A DNA stretch of 58,638 bases. It comes from Alistipes sp. (GTDB lineage: Bacteria; Bacteroidota; Bacteroidia; Bacteroidales; Rikenellaceae). Position 1 is the first letter of the stretch. Every line of letters starts with the position of its first letter. A program made the position numbers and the translations under genes. The stretch lies in contig JAGBTP010000025.1 of the NCBI GenBank assembly GCA_017631255.1, positions 1 through 58,638 on the forward strand, given 5' to 3'. This document shows positions 27,177 to 35,585 of the stretch, in pieces. The notes beneath the pieces are model-generated. The model was not told the origin of the DNA. It saw only the letters and a program-made list of their open reading frames with translations, and ran no database searches.

Positions 27177-27992
27177 TTAAGGGTTATAGATATCCTTATA
27201 GCGGAACGATAGTATCTCGTAAACCATATCATGGAACTGCTGAGCCTCCTCGTTCTCTGGGTCAATAGCCATTGCGCGCTTGAAGTCGTTGATAGCCTTG
27301 CCCCACTCGTTGTGCTGGAAATAGCTCTTACCACGCTCAACATAGAGCACCGCACGCTCATCACCGCTATCAATCATCGAGGTAAGACGCACAATGCGGC
27401 CAGCCGATGTCCACAACTGATTCTTGACGATGTAATCCGCCACCGATAGTGGCACCATAGTCGAGATATCCTCACCACGCTCCGCCTTCTCGCGCACCTC
27501 AGTCGACGAGTACTCCATATATGGAGCATCCTCGAGGATTGTCACGCGGTCGGCAAACTTCTCCACTGCATAGCCCTTGCGGGGGTAGACATATATCTTA
27601 TACTCGGCAAGTATGCGCTCATACTCCTTCCACTCGTCAAAGCGAGACCATATATCGCTACCGGTGATTATCGCAAACTCCATATCCGCACCGTGGTTCT
27701 GCTTTAGGTAGTCAAGCGTATTGATGGTATATGATGGCTTCTCGAGTACAAACTCAATAACCGAAGGTTTGATTCTATCAGCATATCTCGACTCACGACA
27801 CGCCATCTCCACCATCTCATAGCGGGTGTACTCAGGCGTCTGCAAGAGATCGGCCTTAAACGGATTCTGGGGCGATATGATGAGAGCGACCTCATCGGCG
27901 AGGTCCTTCTCCAAAGCATACTCGGCAAGTGCGATATGACCATTATGAATAGGGTCAAACGAGCCGAAATATAGCAACATTCTTTTCTTCAT
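27177..27992 (-). CDS. nadD: Nicotinate-nucleotide adenylyltransferase fused to a TPR
   Basis: Makes deamido-NAD from nicotinate mononucleotide and ATP. The first ~190 residues are a complete NadD: GSFDPIHNGH with the HxGH motif at 16-19, the FAIITGSDIW strand, and SSTEVREKAERG plus VPLSVADYI near 160-180. Then comes an ~80-residue extension: ERAVLYVERGKSYFQHNEW followed by KAINDFKRAMAIDPENEEA, a textbook TPR helix pair with two more helices to the end. Bacterial NadD is normally 190-220 residues, so this is a fusion. There is no frame break between the parts. Confidence 0.92.
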   Translation of the reverse strand: MKKRMLLYFGSFDPIHNGHIALAEYALEKDLADEVALIISPQNPFKADLLQTPEYTRYEMVEMACRESRYADRIKPSVIEFVLEKPSYTINTLDYLKQNHGADMEFAIITGSDIWSRFDEWKEYERILAEYKIYVYPRKGYAVEKFADRVTILEDAPYMEYSSTEVREKAERGEDISTMVPLSVADYIVKNQLWTSAGRIVRLTSMIDSGDERAVLYVERGKSYFQHNEWGKAINDFKRAMAIDPENEEAQQFHDMVYEILSFRYKDIYNP

Positions 27993-28001
27993 ACGAACTT
28001 C

Positions 28002-28562
28002 TTACTTTAGGAAATTTGTGATTATCGCAGCGGTCTCATCGACAGCCACTTGCAAGTCGTCATTCACAACCACAAAATCAAACTCTGGAGCCTTCGACAG
28101 CTCGAACTCAGCCTTGGCAATACGCTTAACGATAACCTCCTCAGCATCGGTACCACGACCACGCAAGCGGCGCTCAAGTTCCTCCATAGATGGCGGCATA
28201 ATAAACACCGAGCAAGCATCATCGCCAAAGAGGCGCTTAAGATTGATGCCACCCATAACATCTACATCGAAGATGATAACCTTACCCTTAGCCCAGATGC
28301 GTTCCATCTCGCTCTTAAGTGTGCCGTAGCAGGTGCCAGCATAAACCTCCTCCCACTCAACAAACTCATCACGCTCCACACGCTCGCGGAACTCCTCGTT
28401 GGTCATAAAGTAGTAGTCGATGGCATGCTGCTCCTTGCCACGAGGCTGACGCGATGTGGCAGAGATTGAGAACTCGAAGCAATCAAAGCGCTTCAAAAGC
28501 TCACGCACGATAGTTGTCTTACCTGAGCCGCTGGGGGCAGAAAATATCACTAACTTTCCCAT
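28002..28562 (-). CDS. gmk: Guanylate kinase
   Basis: Phosphorylates GMP to GDP. 186 residues. P-loop SAPSGSGKTT at 8-17, GMP-binding SATSRQPRGKE and DYYFMTNEEF, EWEEVYAGTCYGT, and lid-region RLRGRGTDAEEVIVKR. Nine bases upstream of nadD and 11 bases downstream of yicC, the common gmk-linked arrangement. Confidence 0.96.
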   Translation of the reverse strand: MGKLVIFSAPSGSGKTTIVRELLKRFDCFEFSISATSRQPRGKEQHAIDYYFMTNEEFRERVERDEFVEWEEVYAGTCYGTLKSEMERIWAKGKVIIFDVDVMGGINLKRLFGDDACSVFIMPPSMEELERRLRGRGTDAEEVIVKRIAKAEFELSKAPEFDFVVVNDDLQVAVDETAAIITNFLK

Positions 28563-28573
28563 AATTTCACAAA

Positions 28574-29446
28574 TTACAAAATATTGAGAACCTGCTCTTT
28601 AATCTTCTCAAGCTCATCCTTCATCTGAACTACCAAACGCTGCATATTAGCCTCATTCGACTTCGAACCCATAGTATTGATCTCACGACCAAGCTCCTGA
28701 GCGATAAAGCCAAGCTTACGACCTGGGGCATCCTCCGACGCTGCCACCTCACGGAAGTAGCTGCAATGGTTATCCAAACGCACCTTCTCCTCGGTGATGT
28801 CGAGCTTCTCGATATAGAAAATCATCTCCTGCTCCAAGCGAGCGCTATCTACCTCGAGCGACAGCTTCTGAATATTCTCACGAATACGGTTCTTGATAAC
28901 CTCCACACGCGCAGTCTCGTATGGCTCAACCTCGTGACGAAGAGTCTCGATAAGGTCAATGCGCTTAAGCAAGTCGGCAATGAGTATCGCACCCTCCTGC
29001 ACACGGAAGGCATCGAGCTGGCGCGCAGCCTCCTCAGTTGCCGCAACAATAGCCTTAATCTCCTCATCCGACACCTCCTGCTCCTCCGATGTCACCACAT
29101 CAGGCATACGCATAACAGCGGCAAGAAGGGCGTCGCCCTCGAGCGCAATATGGTTATCATCGCACACACGACGCAACTCATCGGCATATGCTTTGAATGT
29201 AGCGGCGTTGATATGCGCCGATGTGTCGGTCACAGCAGACTCGTACGACACATAGCAGTCCACCTTACCACGCTGCACCTCGCGCGACACAATAGCACGC
29301 ACCTCAGCCTCTGCGGCGCGGTACTTACCTGGCACCTTAACGCTTAAATCGAGCTGCTTAGAGTTCAGCGAGCGCAGTTCAACACGAAACTTCTTATCTC
29401 CACATACGGCCTCACCCTTACCGAAGCCTGTCATTGACTTTATCAT
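28574..29446 (-). CDS. yicC: YicC family endoribonuclease
   Basis: 290 residues from MIKSMTGFGKGEA, which is the standard YicC N-terminus; a frame start nine codons upstream is rejected. Conserved blocks are VELRSLNSKQLDLSVKVPGKYRAAEAEVRAIVSREVQRGKVD, VDSARLEQEMIFYIEKLDITEEKVRLDNHC and the C-terminal GRKLGFIAQELGREINTMGSKSNEANMQRLVVQMKDELEKIKEQ, which is diagnostic. YicC proteins are hexameric RNases that degrade selected RNAs. First gene of the gmk operon with a promoter 40 bases upstream. Confidence 0.94.
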   Translation of the reverse strand: MIKSMTGFGKGEAVCGDKKFRVELRSLNSKQLDLSVKVPGKYRAAEAEVRAIVSREVQRGKVDCYVSYESAVTDTSAHINAATFKAYADELRRVCDDNHIALEGDALLAAVMRMPDVVTSEEQEVSDEEIKAIVAATEEAARQLDAFRVQEGAILIADLLKRIDLIETLRHEVEPYETARVEVIKNRIRENIQKLSLEVDSARLEQEMIFYIEKLDITEEKVRLDNHCSYFREVAASEDAPGRKLGFIAQELGREINTMGSKSNEANMQRLVVQMKDELEKIKEQVLNIL

Positions 29447-29484
29447 ATATCTTGCTTGAGTTACGAATATCAAACTTTATCTGA

Positions 29485-29514
29485 CAAAGATACTAATTTT
29501 TTCATAATAGGCAC
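29485..29514 (-). promoter_or_regulatory. Promoter of the yicC-gmk-nadD operon
   Basis: Minus strand GTG, 19 nt, TATCTTTG. The -7 box is perfect; the -33 box is TTG-like. Confidence 0.6.
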
Positions 29515-29558
29515 GACATATTTTTATATTTTTTTTCGCACATCGACCCCACCAAACG

Positions 29559-29590
29559 CAAAAAGGGGCCACCCTCCACGGATAGCCCCG
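29559..29590 (-). terminator. Terminator of the flavodiiron gene
   Basis: Minus strand GGGGCTATCC pairs with GGGTGGCCCC around GTGGA and is followed by TTTTT. Confidence 0.8.
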
Positions 29591-29641
29591 AATCTATGAT
29601 ATGAATGTTCGGCCTATTACAGTCCAAACAACCTTAAAATC

Positions 29642-30805
29642 CTACATCAACACCTGGTCAGCGAGTGTCTCAAGTGCTGGGATGTCTGAAGGCTTCATAC
29701 GCGACATAATAGTCACAACATTCTCAGCCACTGTTACATCCTTAAACTTATCGATGATGCTACGCATAGCGCGGGCAGCTGTTGGTGCCCACGAGCCGTT
29801 CTCGATTATGCCGATGCGACGCTTGCAGAAGTTCTTGATAGCAAGGTGGTGCAAGAAGTCGTGCATTGGAGGGAACACATCCGAGTCATACGATGCTGCT
29901 GCAACAACAAGACGGCTATAACGGAACGCATCCTCCACGACCTCAGCCATATCCGAGCGTGAGAGGTCGTAAACAACAACGGGCATAGAGCTCTTCGAGC
30001 GCAAAATCTCAGCAAACTTCTTAGCCACCTCTGCAGTATTGCCGTGGATAGAGGCATAGGCGACTACAACACCCTCCTCCTCTGGCTCATACTTGCTCCA
30101 CTTATCGTATAGACCAATGTAGTAACCAAGATTTTCAGTGAGGATAGGACCGTGCAATGGGCAGATGATAGCGATATCGAGCTTTGCCGCCTTCTTGAGA
30201 AGCGCCTGCACAGGAGCACCATACTTACCGCATATATTGAAATAGTAACGACGCGCCTCGTCAGCCCACTCCTCCTCATACGCAAGAGCGCCGAACTTAC
30301 CAAAGCCATCAGCCGCAAAGAGCACCTTCTCCGAGCTCTCGTATGTCACCATTACCTCTGGCCAGTGCACCATTGGTGCCATAGCAAAGTGGAGCGTATG
30401 GCTACCAAGTGAGATGGTATCGCCCTCCTTAACGCCGATTGTGCGACCCTCGAGGTCAACCTCGAAGAAGAACTGTGGCAACATCGTCAGCGCCTTCTCC
30501 GATGCAATAACCTGCATCTGTGGGTAGCGGGTCATCACCTTAGCGATTGAGCCGGCGTGATCTGGCTCAAGATGCTGGACGACAAGATAATCAGGGGTTC
30601 TACCCTCGAGCACTGTGTGTAGATTCTCGAGCCACTCGTCACACTTACGAAGGTCTACGGTATCCATCACCGCCACCTTCTCGTCGAAAATTACATACGA
30701 GTTATACGACACACCGTTAGGCACAAGATACTGACTCTCGAACAAATCGATATCAATGTCATCGACGCCAATGTACTTTATTGAATTGGTTATATTCTTA
30801 ATCAT
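29642..30805 (-). CDS. FprA-family flavodiiron protein
   Basis: Reduces O2 or NO to protect anaerobic metabolism. 387 residues. The N-terminal metallo-beta-lactamase-like diiron domain has HLEPDHAGS (His78, Glu80, Asp82, His83) and later His ligands in MAPMVHWPE and CPLHGPIL. The C-terminal flavodoxin domain (~250-387) has the FMN P-loop YASIHGNTAEVA. No rubredoxin domain is attached. Cytoplasmic. Monocistronic with a terminator; divergent from the zinc-uptake genes. Confidence 0.94.
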   Translation of the reverse strand: MIKNITNSIKYIGVDDIDIDLFESQYLVPNGVSYNSYVIFDEKVAVMDTVDLRKCDEWLENLHTVLEGRTPDYLVVQHLEPDHAGSIAKVMTRYPQMQVIASEKALTMLPQFFFEVDLEGRTIGVKEGDTISLGSHTLHFAMAPMVHWPEVMVTYESSEKVLFAADGFGKFGALAYEEEWADEARRYYFNICGKYGAPVQALLKKAAKLDIAIICPLHGPILTENLGYYIGLYDKWSKYEPEEEGVVVAYASIHGNTAEVAKKFAEILRSKSSMPVVVYDLSRSDMAEVVEDAFRYSRLVVAAASYDSDVFPPMHDFLHHLAIKNFCKRRIGIIENGSWAPTAARAMRSIIDKFKDVTVAENVVTIMSRMKPSDIPALETLADQVLM

Positions 30806-30883
30806 TTTGCATATGTTTTAATTTCCGACGACAAATATCTAAAATTTTATGAGATAAAACAAAATTTACGACTACTTTTTTTA

Positions 30884-30891
30884 TACCTTTG
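30884..30891 (+). promoter_or_regulatory. -7 element ahead of the zinc-binding lipoprotein gene
   Basis: TACCTTTG matches the Bacteroidetes -7 box. No good -33 box lies 19-21 bases upstream, as expected of a regulated promoter. Transcription would start near 30895. Confidence 0.45.
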
Positions 30892-30928
30892 CGCAATATT
30901 GGATAATATATTTAATGTACCAGGGCAT

Positions 30929-31801
30929 ATGAAGACAAAAATGACAAGATTAGTGATATTTTTAGCATCAATCACTCTTTTATCAGCCTGCGCAAGCAAG
31001 AGCGTCAGCGACGATAAAAAGACTATATTCGTAAGCATTACACCACTCAAGGCGGTTGTCGAGGAGCTTACCTATGGCGATTTTACCGTTGAAGTGCTCG
31101 TACCACAGGGCAGCAGTCCTGAGAGCTACGACCCTACTGCGCGCCAGCTCACCGAGGCAAGCGACGCACAACTACTCTTCACTACGGGACTCATAGCCTT
31201 CGAGCAGAACCTCGTGGATAGAATTGCACATAAGGAGCGACTCATAAACCTCTCTGAGGGCATCGAGTTACTCGCTGGCTGCTGCACACACAACCACAAG
31301 CATAGCCACCACAAGCACGGCATCGACCCACACATCTGGACATCGCCACGCGCGCTGGGCACTATGATTGGCACTATGCACCGCAGCATCAAGAACCTCT
31401 ATCCAGACTCTACAAAGTACGACAAGGCTGCAACACGACTCCTCGAGCAGGTAGCAGAGCTTGATGCACACTGCAAGGCGTCATTGGAGGCGGCACAGGT
31501 TGACGGCTTTATGATTTACCACCCAGCCTACACCTACTACGCCAACGACTACGGCATCCGACAGATTGCCATCGAGCAGGAGGGCAAGGAGCCATCACCA
31601 CGACAGCTCACAACACTCGTTCAGGAGGCTTGTGCCGAGGGCATCAAGTCGATCCTCATCCAGCCACAGTACAACATCAAGAAGGTTATGCCTATCGCAA
31701 AGGAGTGCGGCGCCGAGGTTGTCGTTACCGACCCGTTGGCAGCCAACATCTTTGGTGAGATTGCGCGTGTAACTGAGATAATCTGCCGCAGCAATGAGTA
31801 G
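30929..31801 (+). CDS. znuA: Zinc/manganese ABC transporter substrate-binding lipoprotein
   Basis: Captures Zn2+ (or Mn2+) and hands it to an ABC permease. About 290 residues from MKTKMTRLVIFLAS; a TTG start ten codons upstream would sit on the transcription start. Lipobox LLSAC. A cluster A-I fold is supported by VEVLVPQGSSPESYDPTARQL, a His-rich loop (HNHKHSHHKHG) typical of zinc binders, DPHIWTSPRALG, IYHPAYTYYANDYGI and VVTDPLAANIFGE. The first usual ligand His (SPH-Y) is Glu here (SPESY). It overlaps the ATPase gene by eight bases. No permease gene is adjacent. Confidence 0.9.
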   Translation: MKTKMTRLVIFLASITLLSACASKSVSDDKKTIFVSITPLKAVVEELTYGDFTVEVLVPQGSSPESYDPTARQLTEASDAQLLFTTGLIAFEQNLVDRIAHKERLINLSEGIELLAGCCTHNHKHSHHKHGIDPHIWTSPRALGTMIGTMHRSIKNLYPDSTKYDKAATRLLEQVAELDAHCKASLEAAQVDGFMIYHPAYTYYANDYGIRQIAIEQEGKEPSPRQLTTLVQEACAEGIKSILIQPQYNIKKVMPIAKECGAEVVVTDPLAANIFGEIARVTEIICRSNE

Positions 31802-32573
31802 TCGCAATGCCATAATCTCGCTGCGCGATGTCGGCGTCCGCTACGATAGTGTGGTGGCCATCGAACACGCCAACCTCGACATCTATGCTGACGACTTTAT
31901 CGGCATTATAGGTCCTAATGGTGGCGGCAAAAGCTCTCTGGTCAAGGCGATTACGGGTGTTATCAAGCATAGCGGCACGATAACATATAGCGACGACATT
32001 ATGCGTGGCGGCAAGCCACACATCGGCTACCTACCCCAGATATCGACCTTCGACAAGGCCTTCCCCATCTCCGTATTGGAGGTTGTGATGTCGGGATTGC
32101 AGGCCGAACGAGGACTCTTTGGTAGATACAACGCCGAAGCACGCAAGAGAGCTATGGCGCTCCTTGAGCGAGCAAACCTTGCGAACCTTGCAACGCGCGC
32201 CATTGGCGAGCTTTCGGGTGGCCAGCTGCAACGCGTTATGCTCTGCCGAGCCATCATCTCAAACCCTAAGGTATTAGTGTTGGATGAGCCAACGAACTTC
32301 GTCGACAACCGCTTCGAGAACGAGCTCTACAACCTACTCCACCATCTCGCCGACGAGATGGCAATCATTATGGTGTCGCACGACATTGGCACCGTATCGA
32401 GCGTGGTCAAGAGCATCGTCTGCGTCAACCACCATATCCATCGTCACGACTCGAACATCATCACCGAGGAGCAGCTGCGAGGATATAACTGTCCGATACA
32501 GATTATCTCGCACGGTAACATCCCCCACACCGTCCTCAGCGAGCACGAGGAGTGCCCCCACTGCAAGCATTAG
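31794..32573 (+). CDS. znuC: Zinc-type ABC transporter ATP-binding protein
   Basis: 259 residues. Walker A GPNGGGKSS (about 40-48), Q-loop GYLPQIS, signature LSGGQLQRV, Walker B VLVLDEPTNFVD, H-loop VSHD. Matches the ZnuC/MntB branch. The tail ends in CPHCKH, with His-rich NHHIHRHDS before it, which may bind metal. It overlaps znuA by eight bases, so translation is coupled. The expected membrane subunit ZnuB is not encoded after it: the next gene, 131 bases on, has its own promoter and is a protease. Confidence 0.92.
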   Translation: MSSRNAIISLRDVGVRYDSVVAIEHANLDIYADDFIGIIGPNGGGKSSLVKAITGVIKHSGTITYSDDIMRGGKPHIGYLPQISTFDKAFPISVLEVVMSGLQAERGLFGRYNAEARKRAMALLERANLANLATRAIGELSGGQLQRVMLCRAIISNPKVLVLDEPTNFVDNRFENELYNLLHHLADEMAIIMVSHDIGTVSSVVKSIVCVNHHIHRHDSNIITEEQLRGYNCPIQIISHGNIPHTVLSEHEECPHCKH

Positions 32574-32647
32574 CGCGCCATATATATTATATATTAGGTA
32601 CCGCCACAACTATTCACATACCCCCACCTCACTTTATAGACGAAAAA

Positions 32648-32678
32648 TTTGGAAATTTCGTGGGGGGGGGTATTTTTG
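32648..32678 (+). promoter_or_regulatory. Promoter with a G9 spacer (candidate phase-variable switch)
   Basis: TTTG (32648-32651), 19 nt, TATTTTTG (32671-32678): perfect consensus and optimal spacing. Bases 32662-32670, the -7-proximal half of the spacer, are nine G. Gain or loss of a G would move the two boxes apart or together. The S41 gene starts 26 bases downstream. Confidence 0.75.
32662..32670 (+). repeat. G9 homopolymer inside a promoter spacer
   Basis: Nine consecutive G between -33 and -7 boxes, flanked T and TA exactly as in the tract at 17802-17810. Both tracts lie on the coding strand ahead of a gene for an exported protein. Confidence 0.85.
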
Positions 32679-32704
32679 TAATTGAAAACTAAAACTACAC
32701 TTAT

Positions 32705-34189
32705 ATGAAACGCACACTTTTAACCTTAGCCTTGACACTTATGTGCTGCGTTATATGCGTTGGACAAAACCCTCTTACATTTCCTCGCGAATCGGTGGAG
32801 AGCACAAAGATGTACCACAAGGGCAACATCTACCAGAAGGACTTACTCTTCTACATCGACATCCTCAAGACCACACACCCATACTACGCCGATGCGGAGC
32901 ATCGTGCTCAGCTCGACGAGCAAGCAAAGAGACTATACAAAGAGTGCGGCAAAATAACCAACACTTTGGACTTTCGAGTGAGCATAGCCAAGCTCGCCGC
33001 ATCGCTTCACGACGGCCATACGCAGGTGGGCTATTGGGACACATTCAGCAATGTATTCCCCGTACAACTCTCTCTTGATAGCGATGATATGGGTGTGGTA
33101 ACTGTATCACCAGAGGATCGTCGCGACATCCTTGGCAAGGAGGTGTTGAGCATCAACGGCAAGAGGCTTAGCGATATCCTCACAATGGCGCGCCCACTTA
33201 TAAGTGCCGACAACGAGGCGAGCTTCAAGAATACCTTAACAAAGTTTTGGGGATATGCGGAGTTCTGGTCACTACTCGGTATGAGCGATAAGACGATTAG
33301 TCTCAGTTTCACGGATGGCACCAACGCCGACATCAACGCCGTAGATATATACAACATCAAGATTGCCAAGGCAACAAAGAGCGCAGATAGCCGCCCCACA
33401 GCGCAGCGAGGTGTACTATTCGACTACACCATCTACGAGGCGGAGAGCATCTGTTACTTGCAGTTCAACAAGTTTGCCGACCGTCTCACCAACCCCAACT
33501 TCCCTCAGTTCGCACGCTTCGATGACTTTATACGCGAGATGATGGCCGACATTGAAGCAAAGAATATTGAGACCCTCGTTATCGACTTGCAGTATAATGG
33601 TGGAGGCAATAGCTCATTGGGCACCGTACTCCTCTCGTGGTTGAAACCACATTGGGAGACGAAAAATATTGGTGTCGATGTACGAATCTCGGAGTTGCTC
33701 TACGCATACTACCCATACTACAAGAATTTCACCGTTGGCGGCGAACCTCTCAAGATGGGCGAGCTCTACGACTTCTTCAACTTCGACCACAGCAGTAGCT
33801 ACACCCAGATTGACTACACCGCTCCACAGGACCCCTCGAAGCATATTCTCAACTTCGACGCTGAGCAGATATTCGACGGCAATGTGGTATTCATCCAGAG
33901 CAACAACTCATTTAGCAGCGCAACACTACTCCTCACCCTTGCACGCGATAACGGCATCGGTATCATCATCGGAGAGCCCTCTGGCGGCAAGCCTTGTCAC
34001 TACGGCGATGTACTGAACGATGTGCTGCCAAACACCAACACCATCGTAACGGTAAGCCACAAGTATTTCCGCCGCCCTAATATGGAGCTTAAAGATATGG
34101 AGCATATCGTACCAGATGTCCATATCGAACTCAACAACCCCGACAAGGACTTGGCGTGGGAGTGGGTATTGGAAAACTACGGTAAGTAG
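32705..34189 (+). CDS. Exported S41-family (tail-specific) protease-like protein
   Basis: 494 residues. Signal peptide MKRTLLTLALTLMCCVICVG, with adjacent cysteines at 14-15. Residues ~40-110 are a helical N-domain ending in LHDGHTQVG, a common S41 opening; a PDZ-like region follows (MGVVTVSPEDRRDILGKEVLSINGKRL). The protease core is ~235-480: YLQFNKFAD, VIDLQYNGGGNSSLG, then the presumed nucleophile Ser in NNSFSSATLL (about 403-407) and Lys in GEPSGGKP (about 427). Likely periplasmic or surface. Expression may be switched by the G9 tract in its promoter. Confidence 0.88.
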   Translation: MKRTLLTLALTLMCCVICVGQNPLTFPRESVESTKMYHKGNIYQKDLLFYIDILKTTHPYYADAEHRAQLDEQAKRLYKECGKITNTLDFRVSIAKLAASLHDGHTQVGYWDTFSNVFPVQLSLDSDDMGVVTVSPEDRRDILGKEVLSINGKRLSDILTMARPLISADNEASFKNTLTKFWGYAEFWSLLGMSDKTISLSFTDGTNADINAVDIYNIKIAKATKSADSRPTAQRGVLFDYTIYEAESICYLQFNKFADRLTNPNFPQFARFDDFIREMMADIEAKNIETLVIDLQYNGGGNSSLGTVLLSWLKPHWETKNIGVDVRISELLYAYYPYYKNFTVGGEPLKMGELYDFFNFDHSSSYTQIDYTAPQDPSKHILNFDAEQIFDGNVVFIQSNNSFSSATLLLTLARDNGIGIIIGEPSGGKPCHYGDVLNDVLPNTNTIVTVSHKYFRRPNMELKDMEHIVPDVHIELNNPDKDLAWEWVLENYGK

Positions 34190-34202
34190 AGCTATACAAC
34201 AT

Positions 34203-34242
34203 AAAAAAGTAATGGGCTATCCTCGAAAGGATAGCCCATTAC
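34203..34242 (-). terminator. Terminator of the panC-panD operon
   Basis: AGTAATGGGCTATCCT pairs perfectly with AGGATAGCCCATTACT around a 4-nt loop and is followed on the minus strand by TTTTTT. Confidence 0.92.
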
Positions 34243-34262
34243 TATATTCTGCTCCGCTTAAA

Positions 34263-34613
34263 TTAGAGCAAGCGGTTGGTGCGCTCGTCAGGGAACACAA
34301 CCTTTGGCTGGAAGGTCTTAGCCTCCTCGAAGTCCATAAAGCCGTAGCCCATAATGATTACGATATCACCCACAGCGGTCTTGCGTGCTGCGGCACCATT
34401 GAGGCAGATGCAACCACTACCACGCTCACCCTTAATAACATAGGTCTCGATACGCTCGCCGTTGTTGTTATTCACAATCTGAACCTTCTCGCCCTCGATA
34501 AGGCCTGCTGCATCCATAAGATCCTCGTCGATGGTGATGCTGCCCACATAGTTGAGATTCGCCTCAGTGACGCGCACACGGTGAATCTTCGATTTCATTC
34601 TCTCGATATACAT
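34263..34613 (-). CDS. panD: Aspartate 1-decarboxylase
   Basis: Makes beta-alanine for pantothenate. 116 residues from [19 protein letters not shown]. The self-cleavage site Gly-Ser (YVGSITIDE, Ser about 21) that yields the pyruvoyl group is intact, as are [22 protein letters not shown] and the C-terminal RTNRLL. The open frame extends 44 codons upstream into panC but those codons have no family match. It lies 19 bases after panC and is read from the panC promoter. Confidence 0.95.
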   Translation of the reverse strand: MYIERMKSKIHRVRVTEANLNYVGSITIDEDLMDAAGLIEGEKVQIVNNNNGERIETYVIKGERGSGCICLNGAAARKTAVGDIVIIMGYGFMDFEEAKTFQPKVVFPDERTNRLL

Positions 34614-34632
34614 AGTTTGGGTAGTTTCTTGT

Positions 34633-35478
34633 TTACTTAATCTTGATGTTGTCGATGAGGCGAATGTTGCCAGCCTGTACAGCGCAGCAGCCCTGAATAC
34701 GCTTCGAGTCGCTCCAATTCTCGACCTTCTGCATAGTGAGAGCATCGACAGCCTCGAAGTAGATGGTCTTGAGCAATGGGTTTGAGTCGATGGTCTCCAC
34801 CACCCACTGAGTAAGCTCCGCAGGAGTCATAGTGGTCATCTTAGCAGCACACTGGCTGATAGTAGCGTAGATGTGTGGTGCTGCCTTGCGGTGCTCAGGA
34901 GTGAGAAGCTCGTTGCGTGACGACAGCGCAAGTCCATCCTCACCACGCACAATAGCGCACTCGACAATCTCGATATCAATGTTGAGTTACGCCACCATAG
35001 CCTTGATAACTGCAATCTGCTGAAAGTCCTTCTCGCCGAAGTATGCACGAGCAGGTTTAACCATATCGAACAAACGGCTTACTACCTGTGCCACGCCATT
35101 GAAGTGACCAGGACGAGTAGCACCCTCCATAACCTTATCTACGAGACCGAAGTCGAAGACGCGTGTATCTGGCTCTGGGTAGATATCCTCGACCGTAGGC
35201 ATAAAGACGATATCGGCACCCGCAGCCTCCAAGATAGCGCAGTCGGCCTCTGGTGTGCGAGGATAGTTCTTAAGGTCGTTCTTATCATTGAACTGTGTTG
35301 GATTTACAAAGACGCTGACAACGACAGTATCGTTCTCACGGCGTGCGCGCTCAACGAGTGAGCGGTGGCCATTGTGAAGAGCTCCCATCGTAGGGACAAA
35401 ACCTACGCCCTCCTTAGGGCAGTTGGCTAATGCTGCTTGTAGCGCAGCCACATTATTTACTACTTTCATATCCTTCAT
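34633..35478 (-). pseudogene. panC: Pantothenate synthetase, interrupted by one in-frame TAA
   Basis: PanC joins pantoate and beta-alanine. Reading through one stop gives 281 residues, the family length. The N-domain has [12 protein letters not shown] (HxGH, 35-38), [21 protein letters not shown] and [15 protein letters not shown]. At codon 164 (34989-34987) TAA interrupts ...[16 protein letters not shown], and the frame resumes directly with LNIDIEIVECAIVRGEDGLALSSRN. Homologues normally have Gln or a similar residue there, so one C-to-T change (CAA to TAA) explains it. The C-domain (KMSKS-like LALSSRN) is otherwise undamaged. The cause could be recent inactivation, a strain-specific mutation or a sequencing error. 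Met4 (35469) is an alternative start. Confidence 0.9.
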
Positions 35479-35492
35479 TTAGAATGACGCGG

Positions 35493-35522
35493 CAAAGTTA
35501 CAAAATAGAATGAAGATAGCAA
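35493..35522 (-). promoter_or_regulatory. Promoter of panC-panD
   Basis: Minus strand TTG, 19 nt, TAACTTTG: full match. Transcription would start near 35489, close to the first ATG at 35478, which slightly favours the second ATG at 35469. Confidence 0.7.
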
Positions 35523-35585
35523 GAAAACCGAGCGAAAAAGTATATCCCGACAGCCTCAAATAACGATTTTAGTCCCCTTGTCGCC

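Noticed and set aside
34263-34745. Longer PanD starting inside panC
   Set aside because: The extra 44 residues match no PanD and overlap the panC coding end; [13 protein letters not shown] is the family start.
34987-34989. Recoding of the panC stop as selenocysteine or pyrrolysine
   Set aside because: The codon is TAA, not TGA or TAG, and the site is not catalytic.
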